DNA of 22,158 nucleotides from CAVALG01 sp963656085. Lineage in GTDB: Bacteria > Bacillota > Clostridia > Oscillospirales > Acutalibacteraceae. The DNA lies in contig CAVKHV010000024.1 of assembly GCA_963656085.1 (NCBI GenBank), positions 1-22,158 of the forward strand, given 5' to 3'. This document shows positions 7,513-16,148 of the stretch, piece by piece. The notes beneath the pieces are model-generated. The model was not told the origin of the DNA. It searched no databases and saw nothing but the letters and a program-made list of their open reading frames with translations. Every line of letters starts with the position of its first letter. Position 1 is the stretch's first letter. The translations under genes and the position numbers were made by a program.

Positions 7513-7518
7513 TATAAT
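7513..7518 (+). promoter_or_regulatory. Possible -10 box for the cwlD-like gene
   Basis: TATAAT at 7513-7518 matches the -10 consensus and lies 20 bases before the ribosome binding site. No good -35 is visible: TTGAAT at 7488-7493 would leave a 19-base spacer and lies in the loop of the preceding hairpin. Confidence 0.3.
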
Positions 7519-7552
7519 TATTTAGTGAAATTATATGAAGGGAAGCGGTATT

Positions 7553-8218
7553 TTGAAATATAAAAAACTGATATCTTTCGTGCTGATAATATGCTGCTGC
7601 GCCGTGCGGTTTTACGCAGACGCGGAAACTGAGTTGACGCGTAAAATAATTATTGACGCGGGCCACGGCGGATTTGACGGCGGTGCCGTTGCAGCGGATG
7701 GGACATTTGAAAAAGATATTAACCTTGCTGTTGCCCTAAAACTCCGTGATGTTGCCGAAGTGTTAGGATTTAAAACCGTTATGACGCGCGAGACTGATAA
7801 TGCGCTTTGCGACAGGCAAAGCACCATTAGAAAGAACAAGGTGGAGGATATGCACAACCGCCTTAAAATTATCAATGACAATAAGGACGGCATTTACATA
7901 GGAATACATATGAATAAATTTGAACAAGCGGGGGTGCACGGCGCGCAGGTGTTTTATTCGCCCAATAACGAGGAGTCGAAAACGCTTGCCGAGGGTATTC
8001 AAGGCAGCATTGCGGCGTATGTTCAAAAGGACAATAAGCGTGTTGTTAAAAAGGCCGGCGATAATATTTTCCTTTTAAAAAATGCAAAGCAACCTGCGGT
8101 TTTAGCGGAATGCGGATTTGTCAGCAACAATAATGAATTAAAGAATTTAGAAAGCAGCGATTATCAGACAAAAATGGCATTCGCTATTGTTTTAGCGGCT
8201 GATTTATATTATAATTAA
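7553..8218 (+). CDS. cwlD: N-acetylmuramoyl-L-alanine amidase, CwlD-like
   Basis: An amidase_3 family zinc enzyme that cuts the bond between N-acetylmuramic acid and L-alanine in peptidoglycan. CwlD proteins act in the spore cortex to prepare muramic-delta-lactam. The protein has a short hydrophobic N-terminal segment (LISFVLIICCCAVRFYADA, about residues 6-24), which is a signal peptide or anchor. IIIDAGHGGFDGGA carries the first zinc histidine, FEKDINLA the zinc glutamate, IGIHMNKFE the second histidine, and VLAECGFVSN the catalytic glutamate. Length (221) and the GAQVFYSPNN segment fit CwlD well. I chose TTG 7553 because AAGGGA lies nine bases upstream (7538-7543). The in-frame ATG at 7535 has no ribosome binding site and would place that sequence inside the gene. 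radA follows after 32 bases. Confidence 0.85.
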   Translation: MKYKKLISFVLIICCCAVRFYADAETELTRKIIIDAGHGGFDGGAVAADGTFEKDINLAVALKLRDVAEVLGFKTVMTRETDNALCDRQSTIRKNKVEDMHNRLKIINDNKDGIYIGIHMNKFEQAGVHGAQVFYSPNNEESKTLAEGIQGSIAAYVQKDNKRVVKKAGDNIFLLKNAKQPAVLAECGFVSNNNELKNLESSDYQTKMAFAIVLAADLYYN

Positions 8219-8250
8219 CTTGAATTTAAGTTTTAGGGGATGAATTTCAA

Positions 8251-9630
8251 GTGGCAAGCAAGGTCAAAAGCGTGTTCGTTTGCAGCGAATGCGGATATGA
8301 AGCACCGAAATGGATGGGTAAATGTCCCTCTTGCGGCAGTTGGAACACAATGACGGAAGAAATTAAGCGTGACGCGCCGACGGGGCGTGACAGGCAGCAA
8401 AGGCCGGTTGCGGGCTATACTTCAAATGCACATTATTTGAATGATGTTAATATTGACGCCGAGATACGCTACAAAACCGGTATTAAGGAACTTGATACCG
8501 TTTTGGGCGGCGGAATTGTTAAAGGCGCGCTGATTTTGTTAAGCGGCGACCCCGGAATAGGCAAGTCGACCCTGCTTATGCAGATGTGCGGCACCCTTTC
8601 GGACACTATGAAAGTTTTGTATGTTTCGGGTGAAGAGTCCGCGCGGCAACTTAAACTCAGGGCTAACCGTCTGGGAGTTACCGAGGGTAACCTTGTTGTA
8701 ATGGCGGAAACGGATATTGACACTGTTATTGCATATATAGAAAACGAAAAGCCAGATTTGGTTATGCTTGACTCAATACAGACAATGAATTGCCGCGAAC
8801 TCAGTTCTTCGCAGGGCAGCGTTGCACAGGTCAGAGAATGTACCAACCTGCTTTTGCGTACCGGTAAAAGTCTTGAAATACCGATAATCATAGTCGGGCA
8901 TGTCAACAAGGACGGCAACATAGCCGGCCCGAAGGTTATGGAGCATATTGTGGATACGGTTTTATATTTTGAAGGTGAACGCAACTATTCTTACCGAATA
9001 CTCCGCGCCGTGAAAAACCGTTTTGGCTCAACAAATGAAATCGGTGTTTTTGAAATGACCGATATAGGACTGCAAGAGGTCGAAAATCCTTCTGCTTCAT
9101 TATTGTCCGGTCACAGGGAAAATGTTTCCGGATCCTGTATTGCCTGTGCGCTTGAAGGTTCGCGCCCGATATTGGCTGAGGTTCAAAGCTTGGTTACAAC
9201 AACGGGTTTCGGTAACCCTCGCAGAATGTCCACGGGCTTTGATTATAACCGACTTAATCTTATACTTGCGGTTCTTGAAAAACGTATGGGGTATTTTTTC
9301 TCTAATCTGGATGTTTACCTGAACGTTGTCGGCGGACTTAAAATTGATGAGCCGGCAACCGATCTGTCGGTTGCGATGGCTCTTGTTTCGGGACTCAAAG
9401 ATCAGCCGATACCCTCCGACACTGTGGCATTCGGTGAGATAGGTCTTTCCGGAGAAGTGAGAAACGTCCCTCGTGCACTTCCGCGCATTAAAGAAATAGC
9501 ACGGATGGGATTTACAAAATGTATTGTTCCGAAAGACAGTTTGAAAAAACTATACGGCAAATTACCTGACGGAATAGAGGTAATCGGAGTAAGAAATATC
9601 AGAGAAGCCGCCCAAAACTGTATCGGTTAA
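8251..9630 (+). CDS. radA: DNA repair protein RadA (Sms)
   Basis: 459 residues, the usual length. RadA is a RecA-related ATPase that drives branch migration in recombinational repair and transformation. An N-terminal four-cysteine zinc finger is CSECGYEAPKWMGKCPSCG (about 10-28). Walker A is GDPGIGKST (about 98-106), Walker B lies in DLVMLDSIQ (about 168-176), and the RadA-specific KNRFGSTNEIGVF is at about 255-267. The C-terminal Lon-protease-like domain contains FGEIGLSGEVRNV (about 396-408). The start is GTG, with AGGGGA ten bases upstream (8235-8240); the ATG in that region is out of frame. The gene is probably co-transcribed with the cwlD-like gene and ends at a strong terminator. Confidence 0.97.
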   Translation: MASKVKSVFVCSECGYEAPKWMGKCPSCGSWNTMTEEIKRDAPTGRDRQQRPVAGYTSNAHYLNDVNIDAEIRYKTGIKELDTVLGGGIVKGALILLSGDPGIGKSTLLMQMCGTLSDTMKVLYVSGEESARQLKLRANRLGVTEGNLVVMAETDIDTVIAYIENEKPDLVMLDSIQTMNCRELSSSQGSVAQVRECTNLLLRTGKSLEIPIIIVGHVNKDGNIAGPKVMEHIVDTVLYFEGERNYSYRILRAVKNRFGSTNEIGVFEMTDIGLQEVENPSASLLSGHRENVSGSCIACALEGSRPILAEVQSLVTTTGFGNPRRMSTGFDYNRLNLILAVLEKRMGYFFSNLDVYLNVVGGLKIDEPATDLSVAMALVSGLKDQPIPSDTVAFGEIGLSGEVRNVPRALPRIKEIARMGFTKCIVPKDSLKKLYGKLPDGIEVIGVRNIREAAQNCIG

Positions 9631-9635
9631 CAGAT

Positions 9636-9673
9636 AACCCCGTATGAAAAGCAACGCTTTTTATACGGGGTTT
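9636..9673. terminator. Bidirectional terminator between radA and the convergent GH2 gene
   Basis: A near-perfect 17-bp stem with a three-base AAC loop spans 9636-9672: AACCCCGTATGAAAAGC pairs with GCTTTTTATACGGGGTT with one G-T pair. It is flanked by T-rich sequence on the right. It sits 5 bases after the radA stop and 18 bases before the 3' end of the minus-strand GH2 gene, so it can serve both. Confidence 0.85.
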
Positions 9674-9690
9674 GAGCTTTTTCATAATAC

Positions 9691-12600
9691 TTATTTCGGG
9701 TCGACCTCGTCAATCGTGAGGTGGTAAACAGTATTTTTAATCGGTATTCCGGCACTGTCCTTAATTATAAGACGAACCGAATAATCATCATTATCGGGCG
9801 CTTTAGCGTCGATTACAATACGGTTTTCGCCGGGCAAAAGAATGAATTTGCCGGCAATATCAAGTTTGTCGCCGTTTATCCATAAATCGGATTTGCCGTT
9901 TGAGGTCATAACAGCAGTACAAGCCTCGCGCGATGTACCCGAATATTTTGCAAAACAGGTAAGGAACAGACGCTCGTTTTTACTGTCGGGCACCGTTACC
10001 GTGCCGTCAATATAACTCTTTTCCACTTTACGCATCCAACCGTACAGACCTTCGCCGAGGTTGTTTAAGGAATACTGCTTATCTGTATAATAGGCAAGCG
10101 CTGCAGCATAGTCCTTGTATTCGGGGCAAGGGAGAGTCATAAAGTAATCCACTGAATAATCAAAGTCCGATTTGATATAGGTGAATACATCGCCCAGTAT
10201 GTCACAGCCGAGATTTGAAAGCATACCCGAATAAACACGAATATCCTTTTCATTGTTCGGATCGGCACTTACCTGTGACAAAATAATTTTGCCCATACCG
10301 AGCGGAATTTCCCATATATAGCTGTTTCGCGCTTCGGTTTTTTCTTCGTTTATACTTACTAATGGTATAATCGCGTATTCATCGGCGCATCCGCGTTTGT
10401 AATAATCAAACCATGGGGTTTCCGTAACATTTTGTGCAAGCGGTATGCCTTTGTCTGCCGATACGGAATTTTGAGCGATAACGGTATTATCAACCTGACG
10501 CGGCGACATGGGCGGCTTTTCATAACGGTAAAAGTCTACAATGGAAATCCCTTTTGTGACAGGACTGCCCGACGGCATTAAGTGATATACCGGTGCGACG
10601 TCGCATTTAATTTCGGCTTCGCAAATTCGGGAGAGCAATTTGCAATTTTCCTGCCCGAACGGAAGAACGAACAAAGTGCCGCCGTTTTGAATGAACATTT
10701 TTATATTTGAAACATCTTTTTCCGAAACCGACTGCATATCGGTTATTATCACATTGTTGCGATAGGTATTTGTAAATGATATTTCCTTATATTCAAGTCC
10801 GCAGGCGTCGAGGAAACGTTTGCAGGTGTCCGAAACTACGGCGGCTGTTCTTCCGTGCGATGCTTCGGAGAATTCAACGGCGTACGCCAAAATGTTTCTA
10901 AGCAGTTTGCAAGCCGTCGGTACCGTGTCAAAGTGTTTGATAATATCAAGCTGGTTGAATATCATTTTTCCGTCTTTAAAACCGTACTCAATAAGCGGTG
11001 ACCAAAGATCGCCGCCGTCGGCGTAATCTCCGCAGGAACATTCCAGAATAAATTTAAAATTGCCTTTTACAGGTTTTACAAACGCCGAAGTTATGATAGG
11101 CTGCGGTTTTTCCTCGGTTACGGTCGGTTGCCAGAACATCAGATCGTCATCTGTTATTCCGTTCAAAATCGGGTGCGACGGGTCTGACATGTGCGCCGAA
11201 ATAAACGGCGTAGCATAAAGATGGATATCACCGACCGAAAATCTGTCCTGCTCAAGGCATATCAGTGTGCCGCCGCGCGAAACGTAGTCTTCAAGTATCA
11301 TCTGCCGTTCGTTCGGGTCATCGGTCAAATGATCGCCGAGTATGAGAATTTCGGGCGAATAAACCGTTGCGTCGTCAAGCGTCGTAAGTCTTGAAGAATT
11401 GGGTAAAAGTCTTTTGATGATCTCATATGTGCGGTCATTGCCGTAAAAACAGGTTTTTCTTGATGCGTCGACAGGGAGAATTTTTATTATGGTGGGGTAA
11501 AGCGTGTAATCGGTCTTCAGCGAAAAGACTTCAACGCTTTCGTGGTACAGCACCGCTTCAAGGGTTATAACGGTTTTTGATTTAACGCGCATCGCGGGGA
11601 TTGAGACGTTCCAAAGATACGATGTTCCGGGTCTGCCGTCAAATTCCTTATCACCTTCCGATATAACTTTATCGTCGGAAATGAATTTATAAATTATTTT
11701 GCAATCGTGATAATCCCTCGTGTCGTTGTAAATATCAAAGGAACGTTTTATCTCTTTTCCGTCATAAAACGAGGTATCATATTCGCGATTGATAATTGCT
11801 ATCGGACGGAATGCCGATTTTATGTAATCAAGCGTGGGATTTGGCTCATTAATCGGGTAATCCTTCAAATATCCGTTGTTTATTGTTAAAGAATATTTAG
11901 TGATTTTTTTAGGCTTGTTGCCGGGTCCTTCAAAATTGTCCCATTTAAGCTCAACATCCTCGTTCGGCATACTGCGTTCAAAGTAATATGCAAAATTAAA
12001 AACGGAAACTCCGGAAACACCTTTGCGCCGCGCGTCCTCCACAAATAGTTTTTCCTTTTTGGCAAATCCGCGGAAAGTATCGTACACATTGCCGTAAGCA
12101 CCGAGCCCGACATACATTGACGCGTTTTGCGGGCAAACGTACCAGAGTCCGCAGCGCTCGCCTATAACAAGCGGATGCTCGCGCTTCCATTGTGCGAATG
12201 TACCGTCAATGTTATAGTGGTAGGTATCGATCTGCGTACTGTCATACGGAAGCAGACGGTTATCACCTTCAAGAATTATTTTTCGGGTGGGATCAATGCT
12301 TTTTATAATATGCATCATTTCGGGTATTTGTTTTTTGAAAATATCACGCCCGTCAACCCAGCGCATTTCATTTTGCAGACTCCATAAAATAACGCTCGGG
12401 TGGTTTTTATCGCGTGTAACAAACCGTTTTACGTGCTCTTTGCAACGCTTTAAGTAAAGTTCGTCACCGGCATACATTGATTTGCCTGAACCGTATATTG
12501 CCGTTTCGTCAACAATGAGCATACCGGTTTCGTCTGCGGCATCAAGGTAGTATTCGGGGTAGGGTTCGGCGTGGAGGCGGATGTAATTAACACCGTTTTC

Positions 12601-13593
12601 TTTCGCCATTTTGTACCAATTCAGCGCGTATTGCTTTGTCATTTGCTCGGCACCCTGAAAATGCCAGGAATCACCGCGAAGATTTATGCGCTTACCGTTA
12701 AGATAAAAATCCGGCCCTATGTTTTTAAATTCCCTGAATCCGAACCTTGAAAAAGCCGTATCTATCAATTCATTATTGTCAAAAAGTCTTACTGTCAGGT
12801 CATACAAATGCGGATTATCGGTGTCCCAAAGTATGGGGTCTTTCCATTCATCGGATATTTCAATTGTCTTGGCTGCGTTTGTTTTAAGGGAAATAACGGT
12901 GTTAAATTGGCGGATCACCTTACCGTTATCGGTAATTTCGGCACACAGTTCAAGTTTTGAGCGTGAGTATGTATTGTTAGTAACAGTAAACAGAAGTTCA
13001 ATCTTTTCGGCTTCAATATAGGTGCGGATCTTAATGTCCGATATTTTTGTGTAATTCTCAAAATCAAGATATATGTCGTTCCAAATACCGCGGCAAACGG
13101 TACCGTACCAGGAACCTACAAGCCCTGTCGATTTTATAGCGCCGGAATCGATCCTGACCTGTTCAAAACTTGTGCAGACGATGTTTATTTTATTGTCGCC
13201 CGCAACCAAAAGGTCAGTTATATCAATTTTTCCGCAAAGATACATTTCATCCCATTTTCCGGCAAAAGAACCGTTTATATACACGGCTGCCATTTGGGCG
13301 ATACCGTCCATACACAGGATTACACGCATTTTAAGCATTTCCTCGGTTACATTGAAATGCCTTTCATAAACACCGGTGAGTGCGTCGTTCCATTCGTCCG
13401 GATAGCCGTTTTGATCAAGCGGTTTAAAATCGTCAAACACGTTAAAGCCGTCCTCACGGCGATAGCGCCAGGAAGAAGGTACAATTATTTTTTCATCGGA
13501 GTAAGTAATGTTTTCAGGTAAATGAAGCGAAGTTGTTTCGCCGTATATCGGGCAAAAGTCCCATAAACCGTTTAAGTATATTTTTTCAAGCAT
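9691..13593 (-). CDS. Large multidomain GH2 glycoside hydrolase with two amidotransferase-like repeats
   Basis: 1300 residues, roughly twice a minimal GH2 enzyme. About 1-180 is the sugar-binding jelly roll (LNGLWDFCP; SWYGTVCRGIWNDIYLDF at 161-178). About 185-290 is an Ig-like domain. About 295-560 is the TIM barrel, with probable acid/base Glu409 (SLQNEMRW) and probable nucleophile Glu479 (VIGERCGLWY). About 600-700 is a beta-rich domain. Two Rossmann-like segments resembling class I glutamine-amidotransferase/ThuA folds follow: EILILGDHL with YVSRGGTLICLEQD at about 748-783, and NVIITDM with FIQNGGTLFVLPFG at about 947-980. Each is followed by a GkgKIILSQ-type strand (GKMIFNQLD at 875-883; GKIILSQVS at 1101-1109). 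A terminal beta-sandwich covers about 1180-1300. No signal peptide is seen. ATG 13593 has GGGAGGG nine bases upstream; an in-frame ATG at 13611 would lie before that site. Substrate is unknown. Confidence 0.85.
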   Translation of the reverse strand: MLEKIYLNGLWDFCPIYGETTSLHLPENITYSDEKIIVPSSWRYRREDGFNVFDDFKPLDQNGYPDEWNDALTGVYERHFNVTEEMLKMRVILCMDGIAQMAAVYINGSFAGKWDEMYLCGKIDITDLLVAGDNKINIVCTSFEQVRIDSGAIKSTGLVGSWYGTVCRGIWNDIYLDFENYTKISDIKIRTYIEAEKIELLFTVTNNTYSRSKLELCAEITDNGKVIRQFNTVISLKTNAAKTIEISDEWKDPILWDTDNPHLYDLTVRLFDNNELIDTAFSRFGFREFKNIGPDFYLNGKRINLRGDSWHFQGAEQMTKQYALNWYKMAKENGVNYIRLHAEPYPEYYLDAADETGMLIVDETAIYGSGKSMYAGDELYLKRCKEHVKRFVTRDKNHPSVILWSLQNEMRWVDGRDIFKKQIPEMMHIIKSIDPTRKIILEGDNRLLPYDSTQIDTYHYNIDGTFAQWKREHPLVIGERCGLWYVCPQNASMYVGLGAYGNVYDTFRGFAKKEKLFVEDARRKGVSGVSVFNFAYYFERSMPNEDVELKWDNFEGPGNKPKKITKYSLTINNGYLKDYPINEPNPTLDYIKSAFRPIAIINREYDTSFYDGKEIKRSFDIYNDTRDYHDCKIIYKFISDDKVISEGDKEFDGRPGTSYLWNVSIPAMRVKSKTVITLEAVLYHESVEVFSLKTDYTLYPTIIKILPVDASRKTCFYGNDRTYEIIKRLLPNSSRLTTLDDATVYSPEILILGDHLTDDPNERQMILEDYVSRGGTLICLEQDRFSVGDIHLYATPFISAHMSDPSHPILNGITDDDLMFWQPTVTEEKPQPIITSAFVKPVKGNFKFILECSCGDYADGGDLWSPLIEYGFKDGKMIFNQLDIIKHFDTVPTACKLLRNILAYAVEFSEASHGRTAAVVSDTCKRFLDACGLEYKEISFTNTYRNNVIITDMQSVSEKDVSNIKMFIQNGGTLFVLPFGQENCKLLSRICEAEIKCDVAPVYHLMPSGSPVTKGISIVDFYRYEKPPMSPRQVDNTVIAQNSVSADKGIPLAQNVTETPWFDYYKRGCADEYAIIPLVSINEEKTEARNSYIWEIPLGMGKIILSQVSADPNNEKDIRVYSGMLSNLGCDILGDVFTYIKSDFDYSVDYFMTLPCPEYKDYAAALAYYTDKQYSLNNLGEGLYGWMRKVEKSYIDGTVTVPDSKNERLFLTCFAKYSGTSREACTAVMTSNGKSDLWINGDKLDIAGKFILLPGENRIVIDAKAPDNDDYSVRLIIKDSAGIPIKNTVYHLTIDEVDPK

Positions 13594-13602
13594 TCGTTTG
13601 TG

Positions 13603-13609
13603 CCCTCCC
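13603..13609 (-). promoter_or_regulatory. Ribosome binding site that fixes the start of the large GH2 gene
   Basis: The minus strand reads GGGAGGG here, nine bases before ATG 13593. The longer reading from ATG 13611 would translate through it, so the shorter start is preferred. Confidence 0.8.
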
Positions 13610-13647
13610 ATAAGACCGATTTATCCCTGCTTTAGTGCAACACAATA

Positions 13648-13676
13648 ATTATATTTTAAATATAGTCTTATGTCAA
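13648..13676 (-). promoter_or_regulatory. Near-consensus promoter of the large GH2 gene
   Basis: On the minus strand, TTGACA (13671-13676) and TATAAT (13648-13653) are separated by exactly 17 bases. Both hexamers match the sigma-A consensus fully. Such a strong core promoter in a sugar-use gene suggests control by repression. Confidence 0.85.
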
Positions 13677-13677
13677 T

Positions 13678-13693
13678 CGCTTAAAACGCTTAA
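13678..13693. repeat. Direct repeat CGCTTAA-AA-CGCTTAA in the divergent promoter region, possible operator
   Basis: CGCTTAA occurs at 13678-13684 and again at 13687-13693. The overlapping TTAAAACGCTTAA is an imperfect palindrome with a central CG, a general feature of LacI-type operators. It abuts the -35 box of the minus-strand promoter (one base away) and lies 35 bases before the -35 box of the plus-strand promoter. Function as a regulator site is inference. Confidence 0.4.
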
Positions 13694-13728
13694 TTTCCAA
13701 GAAAATTTAATTTTATGTAAAATAGAGT

Positions 13729-13757
13729 TTGACAGTACGGCTGATATTTAATATAAT
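13729..13757 (+). promoter_or_regulatory. Consensus promoter of the GH65-pgmB-lacZ operon
   Basis: TTGACA at 13729-13734 and TATAAT at 13752-13757 with a 17-base spacer, identical to the sigma-A consensus. Transcription would start near 13764, leaving a leader of about 50 bases. Confidence 0.88.
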
Positions 13758-13813
13758 AATTCTTGTACTTACAAACGGTGTTTGGTGCACCCGAATTTAA
13801 CGGAGGATAGAAT

Positions 13814-16096
13814 ATGGCAAAGATAGCAGAGCGGTTTTTAACCGTTGATCCCTGGATTGTTGAGGAGATCGGTTTTCATAAAGACAGAGGCAGGGCGTCC
13901 GAGGCGATTTTCTCGCTTGCCAACGAGTTTATGGGTGTCAGAGGATATTTTGACGAAGGTTACAGCGGGGACGCACTTATCGGCAGTTATGTAAACGGCG
14001 TATATGATGAAAAAGAAATAATACACGCTGCCTACTTTTTAGGTATGGCTAAACGTTTCTGCTTTATGATAAACACTGTGGATTGGCTGTACACAAGAAT
14101 TTTTCTTGACGGCGAACAACTTGATCTTAATAAGTGCGATTTTTCGGATTTTAACAGAAGACTTGATATGCGTACCGGAATTATGACCAGAAGTTTTATC
14201 TGGAATGCAAAAAGCGGAAAGAAATTAAAAATAACATTCACCCGTATTCTTTCGATGGTTCACGATAATGTCGGTTTTCAGCGCGTTGAATTTACTCCGC
14301 TTAATTTCAGCGGCAATGTCGATATTGTCAGCGGCATTGATTTTTCGCCGATTCATGAACTTGAAAACAAGAACTTCTGGTCGCCCGAACATTCTGACGA
14401 TTGTTCTATGCTTTGCCGCACGGAAAACAGCCGCCAGTTACTTTATTCGCATTTTGAAATATTTACCGATAAGAGTGTTAACTTTGAAAATGTTTCGGGC
14501 AACCCGAAAATTGTTTCAAAGGCGTTTGCTCTTAATTTGACCGAAGGCGAGGCAACCGCTTTTGTTAAGAAGGTTGTAAATTACGCCGAGCGCCGCCGCG
14601 GCGAGGACGCAGACAAGGTTTGGAATGACGCTCAAAATATTGTTACTGAACTTAAAAATGTTAAATTTGAAACCGAAACCGTCGCACATATTAACTTCTG
14701 GACAAAGGCTTGGGATAATCTTGATATAACCATAGACGGCGACCCTGAAAATCAGCAGGGCGTTCGTTTTTGCATATTTAACCTTCAACAGACCTATCAC
14801 GGCAACGATCCTACGCTTAATGTAGGCGCAAAAGGTCTTACCGGAGAATACTATTACGGTTGGACCTGGTGGGATACCGAAACATACTGCCTGCCGTTCT
14901 ATATGTTCAGCAATCCGCGTTCTGCAAGGAGTTTGCTCGAATACCGTTATAACACGCTGCCGCAGGCAAGGGAACGTGCAATTGAAATGGATTGCAAGGG
15001 TTCTTGCTATCCTATGGGTACGATTGACGGTACAGAGAGCTGCGGTACCTGGCAGCACGGAAACCTTGAAATACACGTTTCCGCCGCAATCCCTTACGGT
15101 ATCTGGCATTACAACAACGTTTGCCATGATAAAGATTTCCTTTATAATAAAGGTTTTGAAATGCTTGTTGAAGCGGCGCGCTATTTTGCAAGCAGGGGAG
15201 ATTGGGGAGCCGAAACTCACAAATACGGTTATTTCGGCGTAATGGGACCCGATGAGTTCCATATGATGGTCAACAACAACTGTTACACAAATTATATGGC
15301 TAAAAAAGCGTTTGATTTTGCTTTAAAGGTTAAAGATGAAATACAATCAGCCGACCCCAAAAAGTATAACGAAGTTATCAGCCGCCTTAAAGTAGATGAA
15401 AGTGAATTTGCCGATTGGAAAAACAAGGCTGATAATATGTACATATCCTTTGATGAAGGCACAAAACTGTTTGAACAGCACGACGGATATTACAATCTGC
15501 CGTATATTGATGTTAAGGCGATTCCGCATACAGAGTTTCCTGTATATAATCACTGGGAATACGGGCGCATATTCCGTACTTCAATGACAAAACAGCCCGA
15601 TGTTTTGCTTTTCCTTTTCTTTTTCTCACAGGAATTCTCGGACGAAATCAAGAAAGCAAACTACGAATATTATGAGCCGAGATGCTCGCACGAATCGTCA
15701 CTTTCTCCCTCAATCCATTCGATTCTTGCCTGCGAACTCGGCAAAATTGACGAAGCGCTTGAATTTTCTCAGTATGCAAGCAGACTTGACCTTGACGACT
15801 ACAACCGCAACACTCATCAGGGGCTGCATATAACCTCAATGGCTGCAACCTGGATGAATATAGTGTACGGCTTCGGCGGTATGCGTACAGACGGTAATAA
15901 ATTGGTTTTCAAGCCCTGCCTGCCGGATAACTGGAAAGGATATTCGTTCAAACTTACATATGACGGTAAAATTATTGAGGTTACCGTTAACGGCGACGGT
16001 GCATCCTTTAAAATTTTGGGCGACGGCAGCGTTAATATGAAAATATTTGATAATGATTATGTCGTTGACGCAAACGGCGTTAATGTTAAACTCTGA
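13814..16096 (+). CDS. Glycoside hydrolase family 65 glycoside phosphorylase
   Basis: 760 residues, the normal GH65 length. GH65 phosphorylases use inorganic phosphate to split alpha-glucosides such as maltose, kojibiose, nigerose or trehalose, releasing beta-glucose 1-phosphate with inversion. The N-terminal beta-sandwich covers about 1-270, the (alpha/alpha)6 barrel about 310-680, and a small C-terminal beta domain the rest. The barrel shows GLTGEYYYGWTWWDTE (341-356) and the general acid Glu481 in GVMGPDEFHMMVNNN (475-489). TKQPDVLLF (592-600) and HESSLSPSIHS (626-636) are the regions that bind phosphate in this family. A histidine/methionine pair (HMM) after the catalytic acid differs from the HENVNNN of typical maltose phosphorylases, so the disaccharide cannot be named. 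GGAGG lies seven bases before the ATG. The downstream pgmB gene supports a glucose 1-phosphate-forming phosphorylase. Confidence 0.92.
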   Translation: MAKIAERFLTVDPWIVEEIGFHKDRGRASEAIFSLANEFMGVRGYFDEGYSGDALIGSYVNGVYDEKEIIHAAYFLGMAKRFCFMINTVDWLYTRIFLDGEQLDLNKCDFSDFNRRLDMRTGIMTRSFIWNAKSGKKLKITFTRILSMVHDNVGFQRVEFTPLNFSGNVDIVSGIDFSPIHELENKNFWSPEHSDDCSMLCRTENSRQLLYSHFEIFTDKSVNFENVSGNPKIVSKAFALNLTEGEATAFVKKVVNYAERRRGEDADKVWNDAQNIVTELKNVKFETETVAHINFWTKAWDNLDITIDGDPENQQGVRFCIFNLQQTYHGNDPTLNVGAKGLTGEYYYGWTWWDTETYCLPFYMFSNPRSARSLLEYRYNTLPQARERAIEMDCKGSCYPMGTIDGTESCGTWQHGNLEIHVSAAIPYGIWHYNNVCHDKDFLYNKGFEMLVEAARYFASRGDWGAETHKYGYFGVMGPDEFHMMVNNNCYTNYMAKKAFDFALKVKDEIQSADPKKYNEVISRLKVDESEFADWKNKADNMYISFDEGTKLFEQHDGYYNLPYIDVKAIPHTEFPVYNHWEYGRIFRTSMTKQPDVLLFLFFFSQEFSDEIKKANYEYYEPRCSHESSLSPSIHSILACELGKIDEALEFSQYASRLDLDDYNRNTHQGLHITSMAATWMNIVYGFGGMRTDGNKLVFKPCLPDNWKGYSFKLTYDGKIIEVTVNGDGASFKILGDGSVNMKIFDNDYVVDANGVNVKL

Positions 16097-16148
16097 GCGG
16101 TTTATCCGTTAAATGTTAAAATGAAATTTGAGCGTTAGGAGTATATTT

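Noticed and set aside
14516..15262. 248-codon minus-strand open frame inside the GH65 gene
   Set aside because: It is antisense to a conserved catalytic region, lacks a ribosome binding site and has cysteine- and isoleucine-rich, unprotein-like composition.
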